Source of the DNA: Calamus simplicifolius
Lineage: Eukaryota; Streptophyta; Magnoliopsida; Arecales; Arecaceae
Assembly (NCBI GenBank): GCA_900491605.1
Contig: UESW01004009.1
Span: 1,218,332-1,282,331, forward strand
Direction of reading: 5' to 3'
Length of the DNA: 64,000 bases
Within the stretch, counting starts at the first letter, position 1. Each line of letters starts with the position of its first letter. The position numbers and the translations under genes are program-made. Below the pieces are notes generated by a model. That model saw only the letters and a program-made list of their open reading frames with translations. It was not told the origin of the DNA and did not search any database. Positions 35,956-48,239 of the stretch are shown piece after piece.

Positions 35956-38900
35956 GATCAGTTCTTTATATCAGAGTAAAATTGATAATTATAAAATCAA
36001 CTTGAGCAATGTATGCCCAAAGATTTTTTTTTTATTTTAAGTAAATTGGTGACACATTAGGGTGGAGGGGAGGTGACCGTACAGAATCAACATGGTGACA
36101 CTGTTAGGTGGACCCAGTTAATGATAATGGAATGGGAGTGATGGTGGCCTCAATCCAGAGGAGATAGAGGATGGAACTGTGCACCAGCTGCGGTCCGCCC
36201 TCTGTCGCCCCCTGGATCCGAAGTTGGTAGTGATGTTGCTGTCACTGGGTCCATTCCCACTTTTGTTCTGTTATGCATCCAAGGTGAAAGTGATGAGCTA
36301 GTGGAGTCAAAACCCCACCATAGATTGTGATCTTTTCTACCAGATCAGGCCCACCATTTCCAGGTTACCACCAAGCACCAGCAGTGGAGACCATACGAAC
36401 TTCATGCATCCCTATTCACCATGTCACTTTTCTCTGCCAGGTGTCTCCCAATCACTTTGCAGTGACTGCAGCTTCTCTTCATTGCTAGTTAACTAAATTT
36501 TGTTTGCTTATGTGCTCTTTTGTTCTTATTTGTATCTTTCTGCAATACAGGGTAGCTATGATGCAGCTAATTTTTGTAAGAAAAAAAAATCCAGTTTCCA
36601 TTATCGGCAAGACAATTCATAGGCCAGCTAATTGGCTTCTAGATGCTTGGGAGTTACTTGGATTCCTTCACACCTGTCAGAATATATCGTTTTCACCAAG
36701 TTTGAGTTTTTACTGTTGATGTTTATCTTGGAATGCACATGTTCTGTTCCCTAGACCCTCATTTATCATGGTTTCATGGCTTTGTTTTGAAGTTAGATGT
36801 TTGGTATACCAGTTTTGTTGCAAAGAAAAAAAAAATGGTATAAAATTATATGATAAATTTTGTTATCCCTTAGATGTCCCATTGCCTTAGATTGGTGGTT
36901 TTAATCTAGGAGGCCACTATCTATGTGGCATTATTCTATTCAGGTTTGAAATCATTCAGCATTGGTTTTCTATGTTCTAATGTCATGTGGTTTAGGTGCT
37001 CTGAAACAAGGAGTATCAATATCCCTGAGGTCATATGGGAGTCCCATCTCTTGAGTCAACCATCCATGTAACCCAGCTACAAGTACAGATAAGGAAAAAA
37101 GAAAGAAAGAAGAAAATAATCTTTAATAGCTCCTTATTTTTCTTGTTTTTTCCTTGTATGTGTGTGAGAAAGAAAAAATCTATCCAAAATAATTTACCCA
37201 GATTCAAATATTTGAGGATGCAACCCCTTGATCCATAATTGAATAGTTCTTTGAGTTGTCCCAAAATCATGTAAGCCCATAAATTTTGTTAAATATCCTA
37301 ACATCCCCTGTCCTTGATGAAATACAATTTGGCACAGGGTGGGAGCAATAAAAGGAGAATCCTTATGAGAGCAAATTACTCCCACCAACATTGGTGCAGC
37401 CATTGTTTGTGGGAAGCATCTTAGCAAATTAGTGGATGTACAACATCTCTACTATTATAATATGAACTTTCAAGAGATGGGATCTAAGAGTTTGCATCTC
37501 CCAGTCTTTCATCTTCAAAACCATCCAACTTGAATGTTTTCTACTAAAACTTCTGAAGAAGACACATGCTTTTCCTTTAATCATGCACCAAATTCCGATG
37601 CTAACTGAAGAAGAGAAAGCAGATGAGCATATAAGATCAAGCAGAGAGCACATTTAACTCCAGCTCTCTCTCAAATGTTATGATCTTTTTAGCAAATCAT
37701 GTGCAGTACATGTCTAAAATACTAGTTTTTGCAATTACAACGATCACTCATGGCCCTTCATCTTTGCTGGTTATGCAAATAATGAAAGTTCATACTAACA
37801 TATGTCTAATTTCATATCGATTATACATTGAGAAAATCTTATTTAATTATTCTAAATTAAAGAGTCCGAATAATACATTCTTAACCAATTATTTTATATA
37901 AGATTTTGAGTTATGATAAATGATATCAGAGAACAATTTATAGCTCAAATAGGTTCAAAGATGTTATAAACAAGCTCATATGTTTATAATTAGATTGGAT
38001 ATCAACTTGGATTTAGTTCAACATTAATTATGTATTAAGAAGAAATTAGATAGAGATATTAGATCAGACAGTCTAAATAATAGACTTTTGATTAACTTTT
38101 TTTTTTTTTTTTTTTGAGATCTTAGGTACGGCATAAATCTACTTTTTTTTTTTTTATCAGTCCCACCTTTGACTTTCCACCAGATGTCAGTCATTGGTGT
38201 CCTTCACCAACATGATGCAATGAGTCTATCCACCTTGACAGCACCTTCATAACAGCCTCTTTTTCTCATCCGGTCTTTGACATCAGTGAAGCATCCTGGA
38301 AAATATTTTCAAACATCTAGCACCATTTGAATCAGCTGATGCTCAAATAAAAATGGTGATTAGATTAATAATTGAATAAGCTCCTCTCCCTGCCTCCCTG
38401 GAACATAGTAATTCCTACCATTTTTCTTCAACCAGGCTCTTGGTTAAGGTGCAGGTGGGAATTTTAAGAGGTCCACCACACAAATAGCCCATCGAGATCC
38501 TCCAAAATAGACATACTCTGACCCCCCCACCCCCAGCATGTGGATGGCCTTCTGCTTTCCTTCCCATGGAGATTAGATTTTCAAAGTTTAAAACATAGCT
38601 TCATAGCCATATCCTCACCCAATCGAGCTGGAGATAAACAAAGTGGACTGGCCAGTGCCCACCTACGGTGGCCACCTACCTTCATTTGCCACTGTTCCCA
38701 TGATTCCAACACCACTCCGTCCTATTATGGTTTGGTCCTCCCAGCAGCTACGCCATTATTTTAATGGATATACTTCTTATGTATCTGTCCATCAATCAAT
38801 CGGATGCAGTCCCGAGAAATGCCACCCAAAGTCCAACAATTCTGAGCATTGGAAGTTGGAGGTGCAAGGGGTGAACAATGAACAAGGGCCATGTCGAGAT

Positions 38901-39798
38901 ATATTTTATTCTATCCCGTCATCCTTTGCCCGCCTTGCTATCCATATCCTTGTGGTCACATCATCTTGCCCTTATGCGCATGTTGCTCGGTCCATGATAA
39001 GTGCAAGCCATTGATGATATGGTGGACCCTCAAATAAGAGTGGGTCTCATTTACTTCCCTCTCAATTCCTCCTGTTGGATCTTGTTCGGAAACACAGCTG
39101 GAATAAGACTTGGAATAAGTTTTATTTTCACTGAATGAGTTAAAGAAGCCAAGGAAGGAAGGAAGGAATAATTTTCCAATAAGACTTGATAAATGACTTT
39201 GTTCTTAGGATAATACTTTCTTTTATCCTTATCTTTTTTTTTTTTCTCTCTCTCTAAAATATTTAGTCCAAGTAAAATAGGAATAATTTGTACAATAACT
39301 ATTCAGCAAGGAGTAACTATTTCTATTCCAGTAGTTGATTCATCTGATCCTAGGCGCAGTGAATCTTTTTTGAGATCAGAATAAAATTTTTTAGAAGGGC
39401 AGGCAATTAATTATCTTTGAGTGGCACTGAAACTTCTTTTTTTTAAAAGATCCGGTGTCCTATGAAAGATCCAGGTAGCTGAGAAAAAATAATCTTAATG
39501 ATACTAAGTGTTAGCTATTTATTTATATAGAATTTCCTCAACTGATTAATCGGTAACCATCTAACAAATTTTAACTTGTCTTATATCATTTATTTGGAAG
39601 CAATTTTTCTCAAATAAAATCTATTATTGCAAGAAACAAACATCTAAGAAATATTTTTTTGCTAGAAATAACTATTTGATTGTAGTTCTTCATAAAATAA
39701 ATTGCCTAGATTTTACTTTAAAAAGTTGGAAGAGGTTATCAGATAAGACCTCTCTCAATTTACATCAAAATGGTTTAGTACTTTCTGCATCAAATAGA
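35956..39798. other. Intergenic region
   Basis: No gene is supported. Patches of higher GC content at about 36060-36470 and 38160-39060 look like low-copy DNA and might be regulatory, but no promoter element is convincing. Open frames at 37429-37653 (minus) and 38643-39014 (plus) show no domain. Poly-T runs occur near 38099-38115 and 38142-38154. A 10-bp inverted pair (TGGACCCAGT at 36109-36118, ACTGGGTCCA at 36244-36253) was seen. Confidence 0.6.
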
Positions 39799-39969
39799 CT
39801 TCCACACCATTTTTTTTTTTTTTTTGGGTTATAATCGGGCGATCATACAACACGGGTATGAGTCAGCCCTTGAACATCCGAATACATAATTTGCTATAAA
39901 ACAAAAGGGCATGGATCACCCTGCCTCCACCTCCAAAACCCAGAGTGGTGAGCCATAAGAGAAGCCACC

Positions 39970-42900
39970 TAATCAGCCGTAAAATTAGCTTCACGATAGG
40001 TATGGCGAATCTGAACTCCTTGGGCCACCCTCAAAATGGCCCATATATCATGTAAGAGCGGAATGGCAGGGGCAAGGGAGCCATGATCCCTCCGTAACCA
40101 TTGAATAACAGTCAAAGAGTCTCCCTCAATAATGAGGTTGTGGGCATGAAGAGACTGAATGGCGTAGGAGATGCCAACCCAAGCAGCATGGAGCTCAGCC
40201 ATTGGGACAGAGGAGTCCAGACTTCCAAATCCTCCAACCGCCAGTAGGTCGCCCACCGGCCCATGGATGACATAAGTTGATCCCGCTAATCTGCCCCGGA
40301 TGCTTCCGTCAAAGTTAATTTTGACAAACCCTAGAGGGGGGCTCCCAAGATATGAAAACCGTATGCCAGTTCACTGCCGAAGCAGCAGAGGAGCCCCAGG
40401 GGCCAGAAGAGTCAAAACCACCAGAATAGAAGCCACGGGCACAGTCCGATACCAGGGTTCGGATTTTCTTTATGATCATGTGAAAAGATATACTGTCATG
40501 AGAAAAGATTATCTGGTTCCTAGACAACCAGATCTGGTAAGCCGTAGAAGCCCATAGGGCACAATTGTACTGAGGGGCCTTCCGAATGTCATGTAAGAAA
40601 AGGGAACACTGAGAGCCCATATGATCCAATCTACAATAATAACCAACAGACTGCCAGATCCGCCCCACTCTAGGACAAGAGAAAATGGCATGACCAATAG
40701 ACTCCTCCAACCCACATAGAGGACATATAGGCTGGATAGGCAATCCCCTCCTCACAAGCAAAGCACAGGTAGGCAGACATTCCCACAGAAGCTTCCATAA
40801 AAAGAGCTGAACCCTGGGGAGAATGGGAAGCTTCCATATCCAAGCAGCATCCATCGGCTCCTGAGATTGAGGCCTGAAGATCTTCACAAGATCCTTAGTG
40901 GGGGCCTTAGGAAAGCAGGATCTCCACCAAAGTCTACAATCTAGGAAAATACCCGATATAAGCGGAATGGACAGAATCCGACGAGAAAGCTCTTCTCCAA
41001 AAAACTGGGACACCAGCGGAGCACTCCAAGAGGAAGGGTTAGGAGAGAACAACTCCTTCACTCTCATAGTAGTAGGGACATCAATACTAAAGAAGGAGGG
41101 CCATCGAGATAGAGGGATGTCAGAAATCTAGGTATCCTGAATAACATCAATGGAAGAGCCGTCTCCAATCATCCACGATGTGTTTTCCATAATGGAGCTA
41201 CCATATCGACAAACCTCCTTCCAGAAGGAAGAATACCGATGAGAAGGCTGAATATGTGAGGTGGAAGACCAAACACCATATCTCGCTCGCATAAAGGAGC
41301 TCCATAGACTCTGCAGCTCCAGAATGAATCGCGAGGCATGCTTGGCCAAAAGGGCCTCCCTTTTGATAGTCAAAGACTGGATCCCAAGCCCACCCTCCTG
41401 GATCGGCATACAAACCCTCTCCCAAGACATAAGGTGAATGCCATGCCCATCCTGCATTGAGGCCCAAAGGAAGTCCCTAAAACATCTCTCAATCCTCCTA
41501 AGACAGGAGATCGGGATGGCAGCATTGGAAAGAAGATACATAGGAAGGGAGGAAAGGACTGATCGGATAATAGTGACCCTGGCCATCATAGATAATCCCG
41601 TAACCTGCCACCCCTCAATACGCTGACGAACCCGCAGCTCAAGGTCAGCAAAGTCAGCACATCGGGGATGTCGGCTAGTCATAGGAACCCCCAAGTACTG
41701 GAGACGATCAGTCTGAGTCAGGATACCCAACGATTGGACAATGACTTCCCTTGAAGCTCTGGAGGTCTTCGGACTAAAGCAGATAGAAGACTTGGATACA
41801 TTGACCTTCTGGCCCGAAGCCTGACAATAACGCTGGATGATATCAGCAAAAGAAGAAGCATTGGCTGAGGTAGCCAACCCCAACAAAATGCAATCATCAG
41901 CGAAGAATAAATGAGAGATCACAGGACCCCCAGGGCAGGTCATATAAGGAGCAATGCTATGGTCAGCTTGAGCCTGGTAGAGGGCACGGGAAAGATCATC
42001 AGCAGCCAAAATAAACAACATAGGGGATAAAGGACATCCCTGACGCAGCCCTACCGATGAGTGACAAAAGTCAGTCATATTTTCATTAATGATCAATGAG
42101 AAAGAAGGCCTCTGAATGCAAGCCATAATCCAATCGATAAACTGATCATTAAAACCAAACTCTTGCAGGGAGTGGTGGAGAAATGTCCAACTAAGTCTAT
42201 CATAGGCTCTCTCCATATCCAACTTGACCGCCATAAGGCACTGTCTAGCTGGGGCTCTCTGAAGATCATATATAAACTCCTAAGCAATAAGAACGTTGTC
42301 CAAAATACTGTGCCCTCTGATAAACGCCCCCTGTTCCGCAGCTATAAGACGAGGCATCACCAAGCGAAGACGGTCAGCAAGCAGACGAGCACACACCTTA
42401 TACATCATAGTGCAAAGACTGATAGGCCAAAAGTGTTGGGGGAGGGAAGCATCATAACATTTGGGCACTAAGGTAATGAGAGTCCAATTCCAATCCTCAA
42501 GGATGACCTTGGCTTGGAATACAAAAAGGATAGCCTGAGTCACCCCCTGACCAACAATGTCCCAATACTGACGGAAGAAGAACGGCGGGAAACCTTCAGG
42601 CCCTGGGGCCTTATCCTTCCCAAGCTCCCATAGAGCCACACGAACCTCATCACCAGTGATAGGTCTGATAAGCATTTCATTCTCCAGAGGAGAAACCTTT
42701 CTAGAGTCAGGGACCTGAAAAACCGAAGAGTCGAACCCTGAGGAGTCCGACCATCTAGCCTGAAAGATGTGAAGAAGCTGGTCCCGAATAGAAGGAAGAT
42801 CCTCATGAAAGTGCCCTGAATCATCAACTAGTCTGCGGATCCTGTTAGCAGCTCGACGCTTCAGAGTGACCTGGTGAAAAAATCTAGTATTGCGGTCCCC

Positions 42901-43972
42901 TTCATGAATCCACTGGATCCTGGACCGTTGCCTCCAATAGACCTCTTGCTGGATAAGCAAGGAGTGGTGCAAGACAAGTTTGGCCCGGAGAGCAGAAAGA
43001 TCAGAGTCCAAGAGAAGCCCCTCCTGATCCTCCTTAGCCTGCAAGGAACAAATATCAGCTTCAAGTTGTTCCACCTGCCTGACTAGATCACCAACCTCCA
43101 CTCTATTCCACCTGGCCAGTCTTCGTTTAGCCAACAGAAGGCGGCGAGAAAGACGATAGGTAGCATTGCCCCGGATAGGAATATGCCAGACCTGGGAGAT
43201 AATAGATCGGGCCGCCGTATATGATGTCCAAAACTGCTCAAATCTGAACTGCCTCCACTGATAATGATCAATCTTCATAGAGATAAGAATGAGGCAGTGA
43301 TCAGAAGAAATCCTCGGAAGGTGAGAAACAGAAGCAGAGGAAAACTTCTGGCACCATTGATCTGAGGCCAAAGCTCTATCAAGCCTCTCCCAAACTCGAG
43401 CAGAACCCTGACGGTTATTACACCAAGTGAATCGAGGCCCCGAAAAGCCCAAATCCAGAAGGCCAGCCGAACTGATGAAGTCCCTGAATTCAGTGATATT
43501 TGTTATGCAAGTGACCCTTCTGCCCCCACGCTTTTCACTAGCTTCAATAATATAATTGAAATCACCAGCCACTATGGAGGGGATACTCTGAGAAATAGGG
43601 AATGAAGATCAGTCCATAAAGACCGTCTTTCCCGAAAATCGGTACTAGCATATACTGCCACTAGAAGCCAAGGGTCATCAGAGCCCTCAGAAACAAGAAG
43701 GCCTAAATGCTGATTACTTGGCTGAACAACATCAACCTTCACAGCAGAGGTGCGCCAGATGGCTATAATGCCTCCAGATAGTCCCACTGCCTCAATTGCA
43801 TACATGGACCAATTTCGAACAATCTGTCGCCGAAACTAGGCCAGACTGTCTTTTGACAACCTAGTTTCTAAGATAACACAGATGTCAAAGTTATGGATGT
43901 GCAACAATCTACAAAAGAGGATCGAAACGAAGGCTTTCGAGCTCCTCTTACATTCCATAAAAGGATCTTCAT
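39970..43972 (-). pseudogene. LINE ORF2 (endonuclease, reverse transcriptase, RNase H), nearly intact
   Basis: Start MKILLWNVRGARKP at 43972. Endonuclease motifs follow: GDFNYIIE near 43567, SGPRFTWCNNRQ near 43440, RVWERLDRA and SDHCLIL near 43290. The reverse transcriptase has YKVCARLLADRLRL (about 42400), an in-frame stop at about 42280, SSVGLRQGCPLSP (about 42055), and the catalytic FADD at 41893-41904. A zf-RVT-like Cys/His region (CPLCG, about 40725) and an RNase H (from VKINFDG, about 40320, through MAELHAAWVGISYA, ending near 39970) complete the ORF. Breaks: a frame change at about 43580 and stops near 42280 and 41128, plus one in the RNase H join at about 40315. Normal plant L1 ORF2 order and size. 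Confidence 0.87.
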
Positions 43973-44108
43973 TTAGTAGAAAGAGTAAACTGGGATCCCC
44001 CCTGCACTTCTGCCATAGCACTATTTGGAAGGCACTCAGAAGATCGAGTACCTTCCTTCGGGCACTGTGAGGAGCAGATCATCACAACTTGTCCCATGAT
44101 ATCTGAAT

Positions 44109-45577
44109 TCAAAGGGTCATAGGAAGAGCCAGTGTCCTTTTTGGGCTGGACCTTCTCCCCACCGAACCATTGGACTGACATACCACTGAGGATCCAAGAT
44201 CATCATTCAAATGCTGCACCTCTTGAAATTTAACTTGATTAGCTTTAGAGGAGGATGCACAGCCTTTACCTTTATTGTTGTCCACTTTAGTAATTTGCCG
44301 AGGGTCCTGATATTCTGCCGGACGAGCCCGCTTTAGGGGACCCGGACAAGCACCCCTACTCACCAAATGGCTAACTCCACCTGACTCCATATCCAGAGAA
44401 GCAAATGGATTTTTTAATAGCATGGAATGAGGGAGAATTGCTTCAGAATTCTGAAACTCTACTGAGACCGGCACGCCCTCACTGCGACCGGCACGGCCTG
44501 AAACCCCCGACTCAGGCTCCTTCACTGAAGCAACCTTAGCCTTCTCCACAGGACTAAGCCTGAGCACTTAGCCTGCAACTCATCAACTCTGATACCTCTG
44601 GCTCTTCTCCTTCGAGCCTTCTTCGACTGAACCGACCACCCATCATCCGTCTTCCCCGGAACAGCAGCTGGAGCAGAAAATATGGGCCAAGAAACAGGGG
44701 ATGCTGGAATTGCATCTGACTGCGACTTCCTCCTTCCCACCACCTGAGCCCCCAAAGACACCTTGCGCTGCCTGATAGCCGACATCCACGCACCATAGAG
44801 GGGAGCCTCCGACGATGAAACAGAAGGATGCCTGGTCGGAGAGGAGTAGCTTCCGGAGAGATGCAACGAACCACAGCTCGGGCAAATTCAGCTCGGGCAA
44901 ATTCCTTCCAGCTGTTCGTATACAAACTGCTGCCAAAACGGGCCATTCGTCCCTCTCACCCGAGTCCCCGGCCAGAGAGGAGAACGCAGCTCGACTCAGA
45001 CACAGACACGGGCATATCCTCCCCTGTTCTTCACTAAAGTAGCCGAGTCGACAAAAGCAAACTGGCCAGCCGGCGCTACGATCTCTCGGAGGATCTCCTC
45101 TCTCCAAAATTCGATCGGAAGGTTAGGCAATCGCATTCACAAGAGAGCAGAAGAAACGACGTCAGCCGCAGGGATGAATTCCAGCCTCCACGCTTCGGAC
45201 GCTGCAGGCTGGCCGTTAATCACCCATGGCCTTTGCAACACCAAATCCCGGGCAGCTGCATCAGCGAACCGGAATATGTAACAACGGAAAGCCAAGCTTA
45301 TAGGGATTATCTCGCCGGAGACACGAGCACGACGGAACTCCCTAATGAAAGCTTCGACCGGAACCCACCGGTGGAAAGTCCTCATCAAAACAGCACACTG
45401 CTGCCATTCCATGGATTCAGCTGCCAGATTCGCCATCGGCATCTGGACCACGTTGGAAAAGCGGGCCTCCAGCAACGCCACCTCAGCCTGCGACGGAGAG
45501 GAGGAGACCCACTGGAAGCTAACTTCTGTTGCCCTACTCCCTGGAATCCGGCCATCGGAATCTCCATCCAACACCAT
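44109..45577 (-). pseudogene. LINE ORF1 of the minus-strand copy, broken
   Basis: Start set at MVLDGDSDGRIPG (45577). The DUF4283-like part reads FIREFRRARVSGEIIPISLA at about 45300 and continues to a stop at 45137; the rest is in other frames, ending with NPFASLDMESGG and GPLKRARPAEY before 44109. In the zinc-knuckle region a 15-bp tandem duplication (CAGCTCGGGCAAATT, twice at about 44873-44902 on the plus strand) inserts five residues, and the last knuckle cysteine is not seen. It would have been the RNA-binding partner of ORF2; it is no longer functional. Confidence 0.78.
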
Positions 45578-45755
45578 GGGACAGAAGAGGGGACAAGGGA
45601 GCCAAGCTCCAAACACTGGAACCACGGAAGAGAAGAAAGACACAGGAGATCGTCTTGGAAGAAGTCCGAAGCACTAATCTTAAAGCAGGGAGAAAACGAG
45701 TACAGGGACGAGCTACAGTAACTCTGAGATCATCTTCCCCGCCCTTCCACGCCAT

Positions 45756-46339
45756 CTTTATTCTATATCTCTCGTGCTTTTATTTTTTATTTTTAAATAA
45801 CTTTCAGGTTTTAATCTTCAACTTATTGCAATATACTATCATTTATATTTTTAGACTCTTTCACATCACTTTAGATATAATTTTTTTGATTCTTCAATGA
45901 ATCTTTCCGCTGATCATGCTTTAAACATGATGAAGAATTTAAGAGAAAATGATCGCAGGTAATGTAATTCATGAGAGGCCTTCATTATGGTCTATGTTGT
46001 AATTGTAATAGCTTATCTTTGGTGAGACAAATTAAAGAACCTTCTGACATCATTTTAGCTGGCGATTGTCAGCCAATAACTGGCAATAAACAGCCATTGT
46101 CAGAGATTGTCAACCAGTCTCCAGTGGCAAACAGCTCACCAAAGAAATTCAAGTGAAAGAATAAGCAATCATGATTCATTATTAAAAAAAGTTATTATTA
46201 TCACCATGAAAAAAGCTCTTTTATATTTTATACATCAACCATGCATAATTCTTTTTGATTACTAAGCTTAAAAGGCTGGAGGATTCAAACATGCTTGGCC
46301 CATTATGGGCATGAGCCCCATAGCAATTTGTTTGTAATA
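45756..46339. other. Intergenic spacer between the LINE and LTR element B
   Basis: AT-rich at first, then mixed. No gene or element is recognised. It is the target-side flank for the insertion of element B. Confidence 0.6.
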
Positions 46340-46344
46340 GCTTA
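46340..46344. repeat. Target-site duplication of element B, left copy (GCTTA)
   Basis: GCTTA directly precedes the left LTR end TGATGC at 46345 and recurs at 52390-52394 directly after the right LTR end. Confidence 0.9.
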
Positions 46345-48091
46345 TGATGCTATCAGATCATCCCCTTCAAATATTCACGAGCATTCGATCACCTTCTTCA
46401 GTGAACCTGAGATCTTCCAGCGAGCTTCTCACATCTCAAAGCCTGCAAAAAGTCCTAAGGGCCAGAGATTCCGATGAGAACCCTCCGACACTCAAATCAG
46501 TGCTCTGGGCAACAGCCGTGAGCTTGAGGAAGCTCAAAAGAGAAGAGAGAGAGGGGCTCAGAAAAGAGCTCTCTGTGAGCAAGAATGAGCGTTTAGAAGT
46601 GTTATGAGTGTGTTACTGAAGTTATCCCCCCCTCCATCGGGGGTCCCTCTTACCCAATTTATAGATGCTTAGAGTTTGTCTGGCTTGAGTGGTTGAGGCT
46701 CCATAATAATGACTTTAGTGGGTAGAGTGTCAGAGCCGATGTCTATGAGTCATGGGGTGCTGCCACTTGTCAGAGCATTTAAGGTGATGGCAGGGCTTGC
46801 TCCCTCCTTTGGCATGTCAGGGCTGCAGGTTAAATCCCATCAAAGTGGGTGGCTGGTTGGTGGGTCAAGTTTCGTCAGAGTGGGTGGCCACTTGATTTGA
46901 CCGCTGCAGGGAAGAGAGATAAAAGGTGGTGGAGTCTTATCACCATCACGAGCCACACATCCGTCTAGGATAGAAGAGTTGGGAGTTGAAGCCAACTGTC
47001 CCTTGGAGAGCGTTGATTATAGAGTGCTTGCATGACACCATTCATAACGATGCCGAGGCCGAGATGGCTGAGCACTGTTCATGGCCGAGGCCGAGGCTGA
47101 GATGGTGTTGAGATGGCCGAGCACTGTTTAGGGCCGGAACGAATCTGGAGGCCAGGACGGGACGTCAGTGGCCGAGCTGAGGTGCCGGGGCTAGGCTGAA
47201 GGCCATTGAGGACTTCTTAGAGAAGATAGGCGCACATGGCCTTTATGAGGCCATAAATACCTTTGTGCGAAAGACATAACGCGGCTGTGGAAGCCGAGAC
47301 GGGACGATGCCAAGGCGGGGCCGACTTGAATGAGAGGGCTGACTTGAATGAGGCGAGGCCAACTTGGAAGAGGCCGGGACGGGATGATGCCGGGGCCGAC
47401 TCGGCCGACTGGGAGGTGCCGGGGCCGAGCGGGGCTGATTTGGGGAAGTCGGGACCGACTCGGCCGACTGGGAGGTGCTGGGGCTGAGCGGGGCCGACTT
47501 GGGGAAGTCGAGGCTGACTCGGCCGACTGGGAGATGCCGGGGCCGACTTGGGGAAGTCGGGGCCGATTCGACCGACTGGGAGGTGCTAGGGCCGAGCAGG
47601 GCCGACTTGGGGAAGTCGGGGCCGACTCGGCCGACTTGGGGAAGTCGGGGCCGACTCAACCGACTGGGAGGTGCCACCCCAAGTCGGGGCCGACTCGACC
47701 GACTGGAAGGTGCCGTGGCCGAGCGGGGCCGACTTGGGGAAGTCGGGGCCGACTCAGCCGACTGGGAGGTACCAGGGCCGAGCGGGGCCAACTTGAGGAA
47801 GTCGGGGCCGACTCGGCCGACTGGAAGATGCCGAGGCCGAGCGGGACCAACTTGGGGAAGTCGAGGCCGACTCGGCCGATTGGGAGGTGCCGGGGCCGAG
47901 CAGGGCCGACTTGGGGAAGTCGAGGCCGACTCGGCCGACTTGGAGGTGTCGGGGTGGGGCCGCCTAGGAATTAAGCCATCCAGGAAGGCCATCGCGGCCG
48001 CCTAGGAAAATTGTCTGGAAATCGCTATCTTGAGAGGATGCCATCCAAAAATTATTGTCTTTATTGCCTATGGGGTCAACTGGCCCCATCA
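46345..48091 (-). repeat. 3' LTR of element B (1747 bp)
   Basis: Plus strand TGATGCTATCAG at 46345 to CCCCATCA at 48091. A TATA box on the minus strand (CTATAAAT) lies at 46657-46664. A GC-rich minisatellite fills about 47280-47950. Open frames through it (both strands, up to 249 codons) are repeat-derived. Confidence 0.9.
47280..47950. repeat. GC-rich minisatellite in the 3' LTR of element B
   Basis: Units of about 59 bp are built on GACTCGGCCGACTGGGAGGT and GGGGCCGACTTGGGGAAGTC, with shortened units of about 35 bp missing the middle. About a dozen copies. Confidence 0.88.
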
Positions 48092-48108
48092 AATGCCCCC
48101 CATACTCC
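48092..48108 (-). promoter_or_regulatory. Polypurine tract of element B
   Basis: The minus strand reads GGAGTATGGGGGGCATT directly before the 3' LTR. This is the expected place for the plus-strand primer of reverse transcription. Confidence 0.75.
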
Positions 48109-48239
48109 TTGAGCTTGTGTGCCGCGCATCAGCTAAGCGAAAGGAGTGTAGAACTTTAAGGAATTTTTGAGGTAAATTGATTACCTTGTGTTTTCCACTC
48201 AAAAGCAGCACACACCAATTTTTGGGGGTATGCTCGTCG

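Larger units (their letters stand above)
39811..45743 (-). mobile_element. Nearly full-length L1-type plant LINE, minus-strand copy
   Basis: On the minus strand: ORF1 (45577-44109), ORF2 (43972-39970), and a poly-A tail seen as a T run at 39811-39826. The flanks CTTCCACACCAT (39799-39810) and CTTCCACGCCAT (45744-45755) match at 11 of 12 bases and are a candidate target-site duplication. Relative to the plus-strand copy it keeps the whole endonuclease and reverse transcriptase. Only a few stops and frameshifts interrupt ORF2, so this is a fairly recent but inactive insertion. Confidence 0.88.

Noticed and set aside
36109..36253. Possible microRNA-like hairpin from a 10-bp inverted pair
   Set aside because: The arms are only 10 bp and 125 bases apart, the flanks do not pair, and no known plant microRNA sequence was recognised.
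46321..46344. Idea that the left LTR of element B begins further left
   Set aside because: GCTTA at 46340-46344 matches the base string after the right LTR, fixing the boundary at 46345.
47243..48005. Long open frames on both strands (up to 249 codons), Pro/Ser-rich or Gly/Arg-rich
   Set aside because: They run through a GC-rich minisatellite without stop codons in its unit and exist on both strands; the same happens at 51566-52371. No domain or start context.
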